6,959 bases of DNA from JBOHPP01 sp050731755 (lineage in GTDB: Bacteria; Methylomirabilota; Methylomirabilia; Rokubacteriales; CSP1-6). The stretch is from the NCBI GenBank assembly GCA_050731755.1, contig JBOHPP010000061.1, forward strand, positions 1 through 6,959, read 5' to 3'. The notes beneath the pieces were generated by a model. It was not told the DNA's origin and made no database searches. It saw nothing but the letters and a program-made list of their open reading frames with translations. Made by a program: the position numbers and the translations under genes. Shown here in pieces: positions 1 through 5,397 of the stretch (position 1 is the first letter of the stretch; every line of letters starts with the position of its first letter).

Positions 1-20
1 GTAAGTACTCGCGTTTCCCC
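1..20 (+). repeat. IS66 terminal inverted repeat (distal to tnpA)
   Basis: GTAAGTACTCGCGTTTCCCC at the window start matches the reverse complement of 2433-2452 at 18 of 20 positions, with differences at positions 7 and 14. Similarity ends after position 20. The 63 bases between this repeat and the tnpC stop show no further feature. Confidence 0.93.
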
Positions 21-83
21 ACGCCGCCCGGGGGACGGCGGCCCGTGCGGGCTCGGGGCCCTGGATCTGCGAACGACCTCAGG

Positions 84-1613
84 TCAGTTGGTCAGGAGCG
101 CGTGAGGAAGGGTGACGGTCCCGGGATTCTCGAGCGCGGCGCGCGTGGCTTCGAGCAGGTAAGCCTTCGGCTCGACGGCGCAGAGCTTCGCCGACTCGAT
201 CAGGCTGTAGAAGAGCGCCGCGACCTCGGTCCCGCGCTTGGAGCGGGATCCGTAATGGTTCTTGCGGCCGACGACCATGCCGCGCAGGCCGCGCTCGGTG
301 GCGTTATTGTCGAGCGGGATGCGCGGGTCGTCGAGGCAGCGCGTCAGCCCGGGCCAGAGGCCCAGCATGTACGCGATCGCCTTGCCGAGGCTGCTCTCGG
401 GGAGCGCGCGCTGCTGATGCGCCCACGCGCGGATCGCCTCGACGATCGCGGTCGACTGCTCTCGGCGCAGCCGGGCGCGCAGGGCGAGCGTCGCGGCCCG
501 GGTCTCCTCGCTCGCGGCCGGGTCGGCGCCGGGGCACGCCCGCTCGACGGCGTAGAGCTGGCCGATGAGCTCAAGGACCTCGGCGCACGGCCCCGGGTAG
601 TGCGGCTCCGCCTCGACGAACTTGCGCCGCACGTGCGCCCAGCAGTGGACCAGCGTGAAGCCCGGCCCCGCCCGGGCGAGCGCGTCGTAGGCGCTGTACC
701 CGTCAGCCAGCACGATCCCGTGGTAGCCGTCGAGCACCCGGCGCGCCGCGTCCTGCGAGCGGCTTTCGAGGATCGTGTAGGTGACCGCGTCCTCGCACGT
801 GACGCTCCACGCCCACCAGCGTTTGCTCTCAGGGCCCCCCAGCAAGCGCCACCAGGTTTCATCGGCCCCGACCACGGGCGCCGTCAGCACGTAGCGCCGG
901 AGCGCGTCGTACGTCGGCTGCAGCACGGTGGCCAGGGCCTCGATCTGGTCCCAGAGCGTCTGCGACTCGATCGTCAGCCCCTCCCGGGCCATCACCCGCG
1001 CCTGGCGCTCCAGCGGCAGATGGTCGAGGTACTTGCCGACGGCGACCTCGACCGCGAAGCTGGCCGAGTACCGCCGGCCGCGGACGTCGGGCCGCGCGGC
1101 GAGACGCAGCGGGCCGGGGGCGGTATCCACGCAGCCATTGCACGCGCACCGGTACTTCTTGCGCCGGTGCTTCAGGAGCACGAACCGCCGCTCGACGACG
1201 GTGATCTCGTCGGCGTCTTCGGTCTGGCCGGGCATCTCGCGGAGCGTCCCGCCGCACTGGGGACAGGTCAGGTCGGCGGCGGCGAGCTCGTGCACCACGT
1301 CGACAGTGGGCAGCGTCGGCTGCGCCGTCGGCCCGTGGCCCGGGCGCGGCGTCGGCGGCGGGCTCGGAGCCGACATGGTCGGGCGCGGGCGCTGCTCCGA
1401 CGAGGCGCCAAAGAGCGCGCGCTCGCGCTGGGCGAGGAGCTCCTTGAGAAATTCGAGCTCGAGTTCGGCGGCGGGCCGGGCGTCACCGCGCAGGCGGGCG
1501 AGTTCGGCGGTCAGGGCCTGGAGCTTGGCGTGGAGTTTGTCGTTCTCGCGCTCGAGGAGCCCCGCGACCTGACGCAGCAGCTCAGGATCGCGGATCGCAT
1601 CGAGCCGGAGCAC
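84..1613 (-). CDS. tnpC: IS66 family transposase TnpC
   Basis: This is the DDE transposase of IS66 elements, 509 aa, which is the usual size. Residues 10-65 form a Leu/Glu/Arg-rich coiled coil (the family's N-terminal zipper). A Pro-rich linker (80-103) follows, then the IS66 zinc finger with CPQC at 117-120 and Cys at 156, 158 and 161. The catalytic core contains D251 in GADET, D304 in LADGYSAYD and E440 in LDNNATERGLR, with the HCWAHVRRKF block at 323-332. The C-terminal segment around 478-490 is also typical. The likely start is GTG at 1613; the frame upstream is closed after four codons by the tnpB stop, so no earlier start exists. No good Shine-Dalgarno is visible, suggesting translational coupling to tnpB. 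All key residues are present, so it is probably active. Confidence 0.96.
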   Translation of the reverse strand: MLRLDAIRDPELLRQVAGLLERENDKLHAKLQALTAELARLRGDARPAAELELEFLKELLAQRERALFGASSEQRPRPTMSAPSPPPTPRPGHGPTAQPTLPTVDVVHELAAADLTCPQCGGTLREMPGQTEDADEITVVERRFVLLKHRRKKYRCACNGCVDTAPGPLRLAARPDVRGRRYSASFAVEVAVGKYLDHLPLERQARVMAREGLTIESQTLWDQIEALATVLQPTYDALRRYVLTAPVVGADETWWRLLGGPESKRWWAWSVTCEDAVTYTILESRSQDAARRVLDGYHGIVLADGYSAYDALARAGPGFTLVHCWAHVRRKFVEAEPHYPGPCAEVLELIGQLYAVERACPGADPAASEETRAATLALRARLRREQSTAIVEAIRAWAHQQRALPESSLGKAIAYMLGLWPGLTRCLDDPRIPLDNNATERGLRGMVVGRKNHYGSRSKRGTEVAALFYSLIESAKLCAVEPKAYLLEATRAALENPGTVTLPHALLTN

Positions 1614-1625
1614 GCTCGCACTACA

Positions 1626-2018
1626 TCATCGCGCCGCGTCCCGTGCAAGATTTTTCTGCGGTGGCGCGATCACAAACGGTGCGGGCGAGAGCGCGACGCG
1701 CCCGACGAGCGTGCTGCCTTCGAGGAAGAGCTGCAGCTCGCTCATCGTGAGGCGGACCACGCGCGCGGCGGCGTCGCGCCACAGACAGGCGAAGCGGCCG
1801 CGCTCGAGGCGCTTGGCGTAGATGCACAGCCCGGTGCCGTCCCACAGGAGCACCTTGGCCCGCTTCCGCGTGGCATTGACGAACAGGTAGCAGTCACCGG
1901 AGAGGGGATCACGGCCGAGGCCCTGGCTCACGAGGGCGCTGAGGCCGTCGAAGCCTTTGCGGAGATCGGCGGCGGCGCCGGAGGCCCAAACGGCGACCTG
2001 CCGGGTGGAGCCGATCAC
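1626..2018 (-). CDS. tnpB: IS66 Orf2-like accessory protein TnpB
   Basis: This is the small IS66 accessory protein required for efficient transposition in family members that carry it; its biochemical role is not settled. It is 130 aa, slightly longer than the common length of about 115. Diagnostic motifs are DLRKGFDGLSALV (residues 18-30), the KVLLWDGTGLCIYAKRLERGRF stretch (55-76) and DPLSGDCYLF (37-46). The frame is open further upstream to 2228, but that region lies inside tnpA and does not resemble TnpB. The GTG at 2018 fits the family N-terminus and overlaps the tnpA stop as GTGA, a classic coupled start. The C-terminal 15 residues extend past the conserved domain. The TGA stop is in the same frame as tnpC, four sense codons ahead of the tnpC GTG. 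Confidence 0.93.
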   Translation of the reverse strand: MIGSTRQVAVWASGAAADLRKGFDGLSALVSQGLGRDPLSGDCYLFVNATRKRAKVLLWDGTGLCIYAKRLERGRFACLWRDAAARVVRLTMSELQLFLEGSTLVGRVALSPAPFVIAPPQKNLARDAAR

Positions 2019-2374
2019 CCGAGAACCCGGAGCATGGTGATGAGCGTGTCGCGATCGAGCCCCTCGACTCGGAGGCCCTGCGGCGTGAGGAGCACGAGGC
2101 CGGCTCCCGGCGCGGCCGCCGGCGCCGGGTCCGGCCTGACCGTGACGGGGCGGAGCACCGGCGGGGCGCTCTGCTGGAGCCAGCGGGCGAGGCTCCGCGC
2201 CGGCAGCCCCAACGCGCCGGCCACGCAATTCATCGAGGCGCCCTCGTCGAGTTGCGCCCGTGTGAGCGCGGCGACGGCCTCGCGAAATGCGACCGGGTAC
2301 CGGATGGCCTTGGGGACCTTCCCGCGAGTGAGCTGGCGCGCTTCAGACCGGAGCGAGCGGATCGCGTCCTTCAT
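2015..2374 (-). CDS. tnpA: IS66 Orf1-like protein TnpA (helix-turn-helix)
   Basis: This is the first gene of the IS66 cassette, 119 aa. Residues 22-67 fit a helix-turn-helix of the transposase-8/IS3 OrfA type, from YPVAFREAVAALT through GLPARSLARWLQ. A Pro/Ala-rich linker (70-89) follows, then a short conserved C-terminal block with VEGLDRDTLITMLRVLG. By family role it probably binds DNA at the element ends or regulates the cassette. The ATG start is backed by a strong AGGAGGT six bases upstream. It is the promoter-proximal gene of the tnpABC operon and overlaps tnpB by four bases. Confidence 0.92.
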   Translation of the reverse strand: MKDAIRSLRSEARQLTRGKVPKAIRYPVAFREAVAALTRAQLDEGASMNCVAGALGLPARSLARWLQQSAPPVLRPVTVRPDPAPAAAPGAGLVLLTPQGLRVEGLDRDTLITMLRVLG

Positions 2375-2380
2375 CGCTGC

Positions 2381-2387
2381 ACCTCCT
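2381..2387 (-). promoter_or_regulatory. Shine-Dalgarno of tnpA
   Basis: On the minus strand the bases read AGGAGGT, six bases before the ATG at 2374. This fixes the tnpA start. It is the only strong ribosome binding site in the element, consistent with tnpB and tnpC being translated by coupling. Confidence 0.85.
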
Positions 2388-2432
2388 GGTGATGGCGCAA
2401 CGATGCCCCGACCAGGGGGTCATCGACCAGAC

Positions 2433-2452
2433 GGGGAATCGCGAGGACTTAC
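2433..2452 (-). repeat. IS66 terminal inverted repeat (proximal to tnpA)
   Basis: Read on the minus strand this is GTAAGTCCTCGCGATTCCCC, the partner of bases 1-20. The interval from here to the tnpA ribosome binding site (about 2388-2432) must hold the element's promoter, but I see no clear -35/-10 pair. It does contain a repeated CTGGTCG motif. Confidence 0.93.
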
Positions 2453-2471
2453 TCTCAGCCCGTACTGCGTG

Positions 2472-3218
2472 CTACTTCAGCGCCCTGCCTGAGGAGACCC
2501 GCCGTGACCCCAATGCCGCTCCCTGGCGACGGGTCCACTGCTTCGGCGCCCGGGACGCCAGAGCGCTCCCGTTACCGTTGACCGCGTCAATCAGAAGATC
2601 GCCGTCTTCTGAGAGCGAATGCGAGTGACTACGGGCGATCTGATGCAGGATGCCGCGCTTCAGCCTAGGGTCGGAGGTGTCGATTCGGTACGCGCAGAGC
2701 AGGCAGACTTGGTACTCAACGATCACCTCGTTCCACAGTTCTTCAAGCCGCACACTCGCCCCTAAAGCGTTGTGCTCCCAGAGTAGGGTCACCATCTCGC
2801 CGAAGAGGCGGATCTTTCTGTAGCCAGCGTCCCGGATACGGTCAAGAATGGCCGTCATCACCGAACGGAAGATGGCACGGTCGGGCATCCCATCGATCAT
2901 GAACTTGGCGAGGCAGCACTCGGCATCAACGGCGATAAACGCGCCTTGGTCGACAGCGTTCGCCACGTTGCTGCCCTTGGCGCCAAGGCGCTTCATCAGC
3001 GCGGCGAGGTGCTCGGGGACCGCGATAACGACCGTCGCCTCACCCTGCTCAAGGCCGCTACCTACGAAACGGACGAGAGTCCGGATGAGGGCGTCCTCTT
3101 CCGTGTAGAGCTGAATGATGTGATCACACACGGGAACGGTGCGCGGAGTAGTTTTTCCGACGGCTGTACAATCATTTCCCGGGTCTCTCCAAGTGGCTAA
3201 GCCGACCATCTCTCCCAT
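2472..3218 (-). CDS. MEDS-domain (DcmR-like sensory) protein
   Basis: This matches the MEDS domain (methanogen/methylotroph DcmR sensory domain, PF14417), a putative ligand-sensing module found alone, on DcmR-type repressors and near histidine kinases. With the 3218 start (248 aa) the domain spans residues about 32-180. Recognisable blocks are DHIIQLYTEEDAL (32-44), FVGSGLEQGEATVVIAVPEH (51-70), FMIDGMPDRAIF (106-117), the RLFGEMVTLLWE block (137-148), RLEELWNEV (157-165) and CLLCAYRID (172-180). The HSHSL at 198-202 is common just after the domain. About 45 C-terminal residues are low-complexity and unrecognised. No kinase or DNA-binding domain is attached. The start is uncertain: ATG at 3218 or 3209 is plausible and neither has a well-spaced Shine-Dalgarno. 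The frame stays open to 3566, but that extension overlaps the 73-aa gene and does not look like MEDS sequence. The neighbouring upstream gene is 44 bases away in the same direction. Confidence 0.88.
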   Translation of the reverse strand: MGEMVGLATWRDPGNDCTAVGKTTPRTVPVCDHIIQLYTEEDALIRTLVRFVGSGLEQGEATVVIAVPEHLAALMKRLGAKGSNVANAVDQGAFIAVDAECCLAKFMIDGMPDRAIFRSVMTAILDRIRDAGYRKIRLFGEMVTLLWEHNALGASVRLEELWNEVIVEYQVCLLCAYRIDTSDPRLKRGILHQIARSHSHSLSEDGDLLIDAVNGNGSALASRAPKQWTRRQGAALGSRRVSSGRALK

Positions 3219-3262
3219 GCTGTTGCGAACGGCCGCAGCTTCCAATCCGCGACGGAGCGAAC

Positions 3263-3484
3263 TCAAGCCACCCGGCGCGCAGGCTTGGAGAGGCGACGCG
3301 GTTTCCGCAGAATGGCCGGCCTCGTGGTCTGCCTGGTTTGGAGATACGTCATCCTCGCGCGACCGGCCGCAAGAGCGTCCGTGATGGTGTCGAACGAGCG
3401 GGGACTCTGATCCACCAGCACCCCCGCTTGGCGGATCTGCCACCGCCACTGCGATTCCCGTACCGAGACAGCAGAAAGATCCAC
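3263..3484 (-). CDS. Small uncharacterised protein (73 aa)
   Basis: I do not recognise a named family. The centre, WRWQIRQAGVLVDQSPRSFD followed by TITDALAAGRARM (residues 13-45), resembles many short proteobacterial-type proteins in which a W-x-W beta strand, an S-x-x-x-F turn and an A-x-x-x-GR helix are conserved, so I judge it real. The C-terminal 20 residues are basic (RKPRRLSKPARR). The start is GTG, preceded by a weak GGTGAG at a usable distance. It precedes the MEDS gene by 44 bases on the same strand and probably shares its transcript. It is divergent from the 81-aa membrane protein. It overlaps the long upstream extension of the MEDS frame, which argues against that extension being coding. 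Confidence 0.6.
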   Translation of the reverse strand: MDLSAVSVRESQWRWQIRQAGVLVDQSPRSFDTITDALAAGRARMTYLQTRQTTRPAILRKPRRLSKPARRVA

Positions 3485-3575
3485 GTCGGCTCACCGTGCA
3501 ATGCGACTGCCAGCGACCGAGTGCCAGCCGAATCACCCGGGCGGCGAGCCGGCACGGAAATAGCACGTGGGCAGG

Positions 3576-3595
3576 GGACTACGAACTAATAGTCC
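3576..3595 (+). promoter_or_regulatory. Inverted repeat in the divergent promoter region, abutting a Shine-Dalgarno
   Basis: GGACTA and TAGTCC form a perfect 6-bp inverted repeat around an 8-base loop, ending one base before the AGGAGGG of the 81-aa gene. It could be an RNA hairpin in the leader or a small operator. The wider 122-bp divergent region (3485-3606) must contain promoters in both directions. I cannot assign -35/-10 boxes, but a TGCCAGC direct repeat at 3508 and 3522 is present. Confidence 0.45.
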
Positions 3596-3602
3596 AGGAG
3601 GG
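3596..3602 (+). promoter_or_regulatory. Strong Shine-Dalgarno that fixes the 81-aa gene start
   Basis: AGGAGGG lies four bases before the ATG at 3607. The frame is open upstream to 3496, but this site and the protein's family-like N-terminus select the ATG. Confidence 0.85.
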
Positions 3603-3606
3603 TTCG

Positions 3607-3852
3607 ATGGCAAGACTGCGCGATTACACAGGGGCCGCGAAGGAAGGGGAAATTACCAAACTGATCGAGTCCTACACGTCCGAGATCCCGTCCGGGGTGT
3701 ACCTCGGCCTGGCGATTGGGTCAATGGCGCTCTCGCTGATGATAATGCTCATGGGGCGACGTAACGTGGCCAGCTTCATCAGCCAGTGGGTCCCGACCAT
3801 CCTTATCATGGGCCTTTATAACAAGCTCGTAAAGGTCGAGGGGAGCGAGTAA
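3607..3852 (+). CDS. Small two-helix membrane protein (81 aa, unknown function)
   Basis: The protein has a charged N-terminal segment (residues 1-28), a first hydrophobic segment at about 31-49 (YLGLAIGSMALSLMIMLMG), a short GRRN turn and a second one at about 57-73 ending GLYNKLVK. It looks like a family of short uncharacterised membrane proteins from soil and environmental bacteria that share the GLAIGSMALS core and the LIMGLYNKLVK tail; this is from memory, not a search. The start is set by a strong Shine-Dalgarno. The PRC-barrel gene follows after 57 bases on the same strand, so the two are probably co-transcribed and may act together at the cell envelope. The gene is clearly less GC-rich than the downstream block (about 55% in the 60-base line 3721-3780). 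Function is unknown. Confidence 0.85.
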   Translation: MARLRDYTGAAKEGEITKLIESYTSEIPSGVYLGLAIGSMALSLMIMLMGRRNVASFISQWVPTILIMGLYNKLVKVEGSE

Positions 3853-3895
3853 TTCATGCGCCAGCGGGCCGCCGATCCAGGCCAAATGTTACACG

Positions 3896-3901
3896 AAGGA
3901 G
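3896..3901 (+). promoter_or_regulatory. Shine-Dalgarno fixing the PRC-barrel gene start
   Basis: AAGGAG lies eight bases before the ATG at 3910. The frame also has an ATG at 3856, but that one lacks a ribosome binding site and would place 18 charged residues ahead of the signal peptide. Confidence 0.8.
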
Positions 3902-3909
3902 ATAAAGTC

Positions 3910-4365
3910 ATGAAGCGGCTCATTGCATTCGCGGTTGTTGCGGTGGTCGTAGGGCTACCGTTCAGCACCGCCTTTGGTCAGCAGCAGCAGCAGACCTCGC
4001 CGGGCAGCCCAGGAGAGCAGCAAGGTGCCAGGCAGACCGGCGCGGCCATAGCGTCGGACTCGCTCGTCGGCACCAAGGTTCGCGATGCGCAGGGCAACGA
4101 CGTTGGACAGGTCAGTAAACTTCTCATCGACCCCAACGATGGGAAGGTGGTCTCCGTCGTCATCAAGCATGGCGGCGCGTTCGGCATCGGCGGCACGGAA
4201 ATGTCAGTGCCTTGGAACGCCGTGAAGGTGCAGCGCGACGACAGGCAACGGCTTGTCGTTACGATGCAGCGCGAGATGCTTGAGCAGGCGCCAACGTCTG
4301 AGCAGCCGGCGGCGAGTCCCGCGACCGGCGAGCAGCAACAGCGGCAGCAGCCGAAGCAGGAGTAG
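3910..4365 (+). CDS. Exported PRC-barrel domain protein
   Basis: This 151-aa protein has a signal peptide (residues 1-23: KR, then a hydrophobic run through VVAVVVGLPF, with a plausible AFG/Q cleavage). A Gln-rich linker follows (24-44), then one PRC-barrel domain (about 49-120). The barrel shows the usual order: SLVGTKVRDAQGNDVGQV (51-68), LLIDPNDGKVVSVVI (71-85), a glycine-rich turn GGAFGIGGTEMSVPW (88-102) and a closing strand RLVVTM (114-119). The tail (about 127-151) is again Pro/Gln/Glu-rich. PRC barrels are small beta barrels used for binding RNA or protein partners; exported forms like this are common in environmental bacteria and often linked to stress or the envelope, but the ligand is unknown. 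It probably forms an operon with the small membrane protein 57 bases upstream. No hydrophobic anchor follows the signal, so the protein is likely periplasmic. Confidence 0.9.
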   Translation: MKRLIAFAVVAVVVGLPFSTAFGQQQQQTSPGSPGEQQGARQTGAAIASDSLVGTKVRDAQGNDVGQVSKLLIDPNDGKVVSVVIKHGGAFGIGGTEMSVPWNAVKVQRDDRQRLVVTMQREMLEQAPTSEQPAASPATGEQQQRQQPKQE

Positions 4366-4462
4366 GCGCGGGCGCGGCTGGGAGGGGGCTACTGGTGTCA
4401 GGCCTGGTCCAGCCGTGCCCTACTTCTGCTCTCTCCAGCGGAAGTGCCCGACGCGGCACCGA

Positions 4463-4503
4463 CGCCCCCGGCCCTTCGTGCGCGTGCTGCGGCGAAGGGG
4501 GCG
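4463..4503 (+). terminator. Bulged GC-rich hairpin downstream of the PRC-barrel gene
   Basis: CCTTCG (4473-4478) pairs with CGAAGG (4493-4498), extended by CGCCC (4463-4467) with GGGCG (4499-4503) across a one-sided bulge. It lies about 100 bases after the PRC-barrel stop. There is no T-tract, so it could be a processing or 3'-protective structure rather than an intrinsic terminator. Confidence 0.35.
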
Positions 4504-4536
4504 GCCACCCTGTTCAGAAGGCCGCACAACGGGGGG

Positions 4537-4551
4537 CTAGCGGCCCGCTAG
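4537..4551. repeat. Near-perfect palindrome CTAGCGG-C-CCGCTAG
   Basis: Two 7-base arms are perfectly complementary around a single central base. The spacing is too tight for an RNA hairpin, so a dimeric protein-binding site is the more natural reading. No partner copy was seen elsewhere in the window. Confidence 0.4.
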
Positions 4552-4630
4552 AAGGGCTTGCTAGGCGAGCTGGCCGGGCCCTCCCCCTTGACGGTGAGGT
4601 AGGCTCTTGTCTGTCCCTTGGGGCGACAGC

Positions 4631-4681
4631 ACGCGACAATACGCGATAACTTCCCAGGAGCATCGCGTAAGTCGTTATCAT
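4631..4681 (+). promoter_or_regulatory. Putative leaderless promoter with operator-like repeats
   Basis: TATCAT at 4676-4681 fits a TANNNT -10 box and leaves five bases before the ATG at 4687, the geometry of a leaderless transcript. Upstream are two tandem 10-base units, ACGCGACAAT (4631-4640) and ACGCGATAAC (4641-4650). The second has an inverted partner, ATCGCGT, at 4662-4668. GATAAC (4645-4650) also mirrors GTTATC (4674-4679) over the -10 box. No clear -35 is seen, so a regulator binding here could either activate or block. Confidence 0.45.
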
Positions 4682-4686
4682 TTCAG

Positions 4687-5337
4687 ATGGTAGAGGGTAT
4701 GGAGTTCGTCGGCGTCGCCGCCGGCCCCTTCGCCATGGGCTGGACAGAGGGCCACCCGAGCGAGCGTCCCGTCCACCTTGTGTGGGTGGCGGAGTTCCTC
4801 ATTGCGCGCACGCCGGTCACGAATGCGGAGTACGCCGCCTATCTCGTCGCCACCGGAGCGTCGGCGCCGGCGCTCTGGGACCGGCCCGGCTTCGGCCACG
4901 CGCGCCAGCCCGTCGTCGGCGTCTCCTGGGACGAGGCCGTGGCTTACGCGGCCTGGGCCGGCGCCCGCCTGCCCACCGAGGCGGAGTGGGAGAAGGCTGC
5001 TCGGGGCGGACGCGACGGCGCCCGCTATCCGTGGGGCGATACCCGACCGTCGAGCCGCCCGGCCGGCCTGCCCGAGGTCGGCGCCACGCCGGCCAACCCC
5101 CTGGGCTTGACCGATCTCTCCGGCGTGTGCCACGAGTGGTCCGCCGACTGGTACGACGAGGCGTACTACACGCGCTCGCCGGCGACGAATCCCCGCGGGC
5201 CCGACACCGGCACGCGTCGCGCCAGCCGCGGCGGGGCCTGGCGGCACGCCGATCCCTGGAGCGCGGTGGCCCACCGGTCGTCGCTGCCGCCGCATCTGCG
5301 CTACTCCGACTACGGGCTCCGCCTCGCCCGGGATTGA
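4687..5337 (+). CDS. FGE/SUMF1-fold protein without the catalytic cysteine pair
   Basis: This is a compact 216-aa FGE-sulfatase (PF03781) domain with little else. Family blocks in order are MEFVGVAAGPFAMG (residues 5-18), FLIARTPVTNAEYAAYL (37-53), QPVVGVSWDEAVAYAAW (74-90), RLPTEAEWEKAARGG (94-108), YPWGD (114-118), NPLGLTDLSGVCHEWSADWY (137-156) and the RGGAW (181-185) to YGLRLA (209-214) ending. Formylglycine-generating enzymes need two cysteines after the RGG motif; this protein has none there. Its only cysteine, C148, replaces part of the usual GNVWEW. It is therefore unlikely to make formylglycine and may be a binding protein or an enzyme of another reaction using this fold. ATG at 4687 is preferred because a -10-like box sits just upstream; ATG at 4699 is possible. 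No Shine-Dalgarno and no signal peptide are visible, so it is probably cytoplasmic. Confidence 0.9.
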   Translation: MVEGMEFVGVAAGPFAMGWTEGHPSERPVHLVWVAEFLIARTPVTNAEYAAYLVATGASAPALWDRPGFGHARQPVVGVSWDEAVAYAAWAGARLPTEAEWEKAARGGRDGARYPWGDTRPSSRPAGLPEVGATPANPLGLTDLSGVCHEWSADWYDEAYYTRSPATNPRGPDTGTRRASRGGAWRHADPWSAVAHRSSLPPHLRYSDYGLRLARD

Positions 5338-5366
5338 GCCCGCTTCGAGCGCGGGCTTCGCCCGCG
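5338..5366 (+). terminator. Overlapping hairpins just after the FGE-fold gene
   Basis: GCCCGC (5338-5343), GCGGGC (5351-5356) and GCCCGC (5360-5365) allow two competing stems that share the middle arm. The stronger is the 7-bp stem at 5350-5366 with a TTC loop. It starts immediately after the stop codon. The lack of a T-run makes intrinsic termination uncertain, but it separates two genes that each appear to have their own promoter. Confidence 0.45.
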
Positions 5367-5385
5367 AGGCCCCCTCCGACTGAGA

Positions 5386-5391
5386 TAGAAT
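5386..5391 (+). promoter_or_regulatory. Putative -10 box of a leaderless transcript
   Basis: TAGAAT fits TANNNT and ends six bases before the ATG at 5398, with no Shine-Dalgarno between. This repeats the arrangement in front of the FGE-fold gene. No matching -35 at normal spacing is evident. Confidence 0.45.
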
Positions 5392-5397
5392 CCAGCC

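Larger units (their letters stand above)
1..2452 (-). mobile_element. Complete IS66-family insertion sequence
   Basis: The element is bounded by 20-base terminal inverted repeats beginning GTAAG, as is typical of IS66 relatives. It carries the family's standard cassette in the order tnpA, tnpB, tnpC on the minus strand, so transcription starts near the 2452 end. The three frames are intact and the transposase keeps its catalytic residues, so the copy looks capable of moving. IS66 elements usually make an 8-bp target duplication. The right flank would supply the copy at 2453-2460 (TCTCAGCC), but the left flank is outside the window and this cannot be confirmed. The insertion lies just downstream of a MEDS-domain gene in the same orientation, so that gene's transcript may read into the element. 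Confidence 0.95.
4366..4630. other. Gene-free stretch rich in inverted repeats
   Basis: No convincing gene lies here. Short open frames exist on both strands but have arginine- or glycine-rich nonsense composition and no start signal. Visible structures are a bulged GC-rich hairpin at 4463-4503, a 15-base near-palindrome at 4537-4551, and a hairpin at 4611-4629 (CTGTCCC against GGCGACAG with one bulge). None is followed by a clear T-run, so termination is only a guess. Confidence 0.6.

Noticed and set aside
2019..2228. N-terminal extension of tnpB to 2228
   Set aside because: It lies inside tnpA out of frame; the GTG at 2018 gives the family N-terminus and the GTGA overlap.
45..2492. 815-codon open frame on the plus strand across the whole IS66
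   Set aside because: It is antisense to tnpA/B/C, is dominated by Arg/Gly/Ala, and mirrors the GC-rich third positions of the real genes.
3219..3566. N-terminal extension of the MEDS frame to 3566
   Set aside because: It overlaps the more protein-like 73-aa gene, lies before the domain and shows no conserved pattern.
3564..3569. CACGTG palindrome in the divergent region
   Set aside because: A single 6-base palindrome in GC-rich DNA is expected by chance and has no partner site.
4253..4649. Short open frames in the gene-free stretch, one with a CACC motif suggesting a zinc finger
   Set aside because: Only one cysteine pair is present, composition is random for high GC, and no ribosome binding site is seen.
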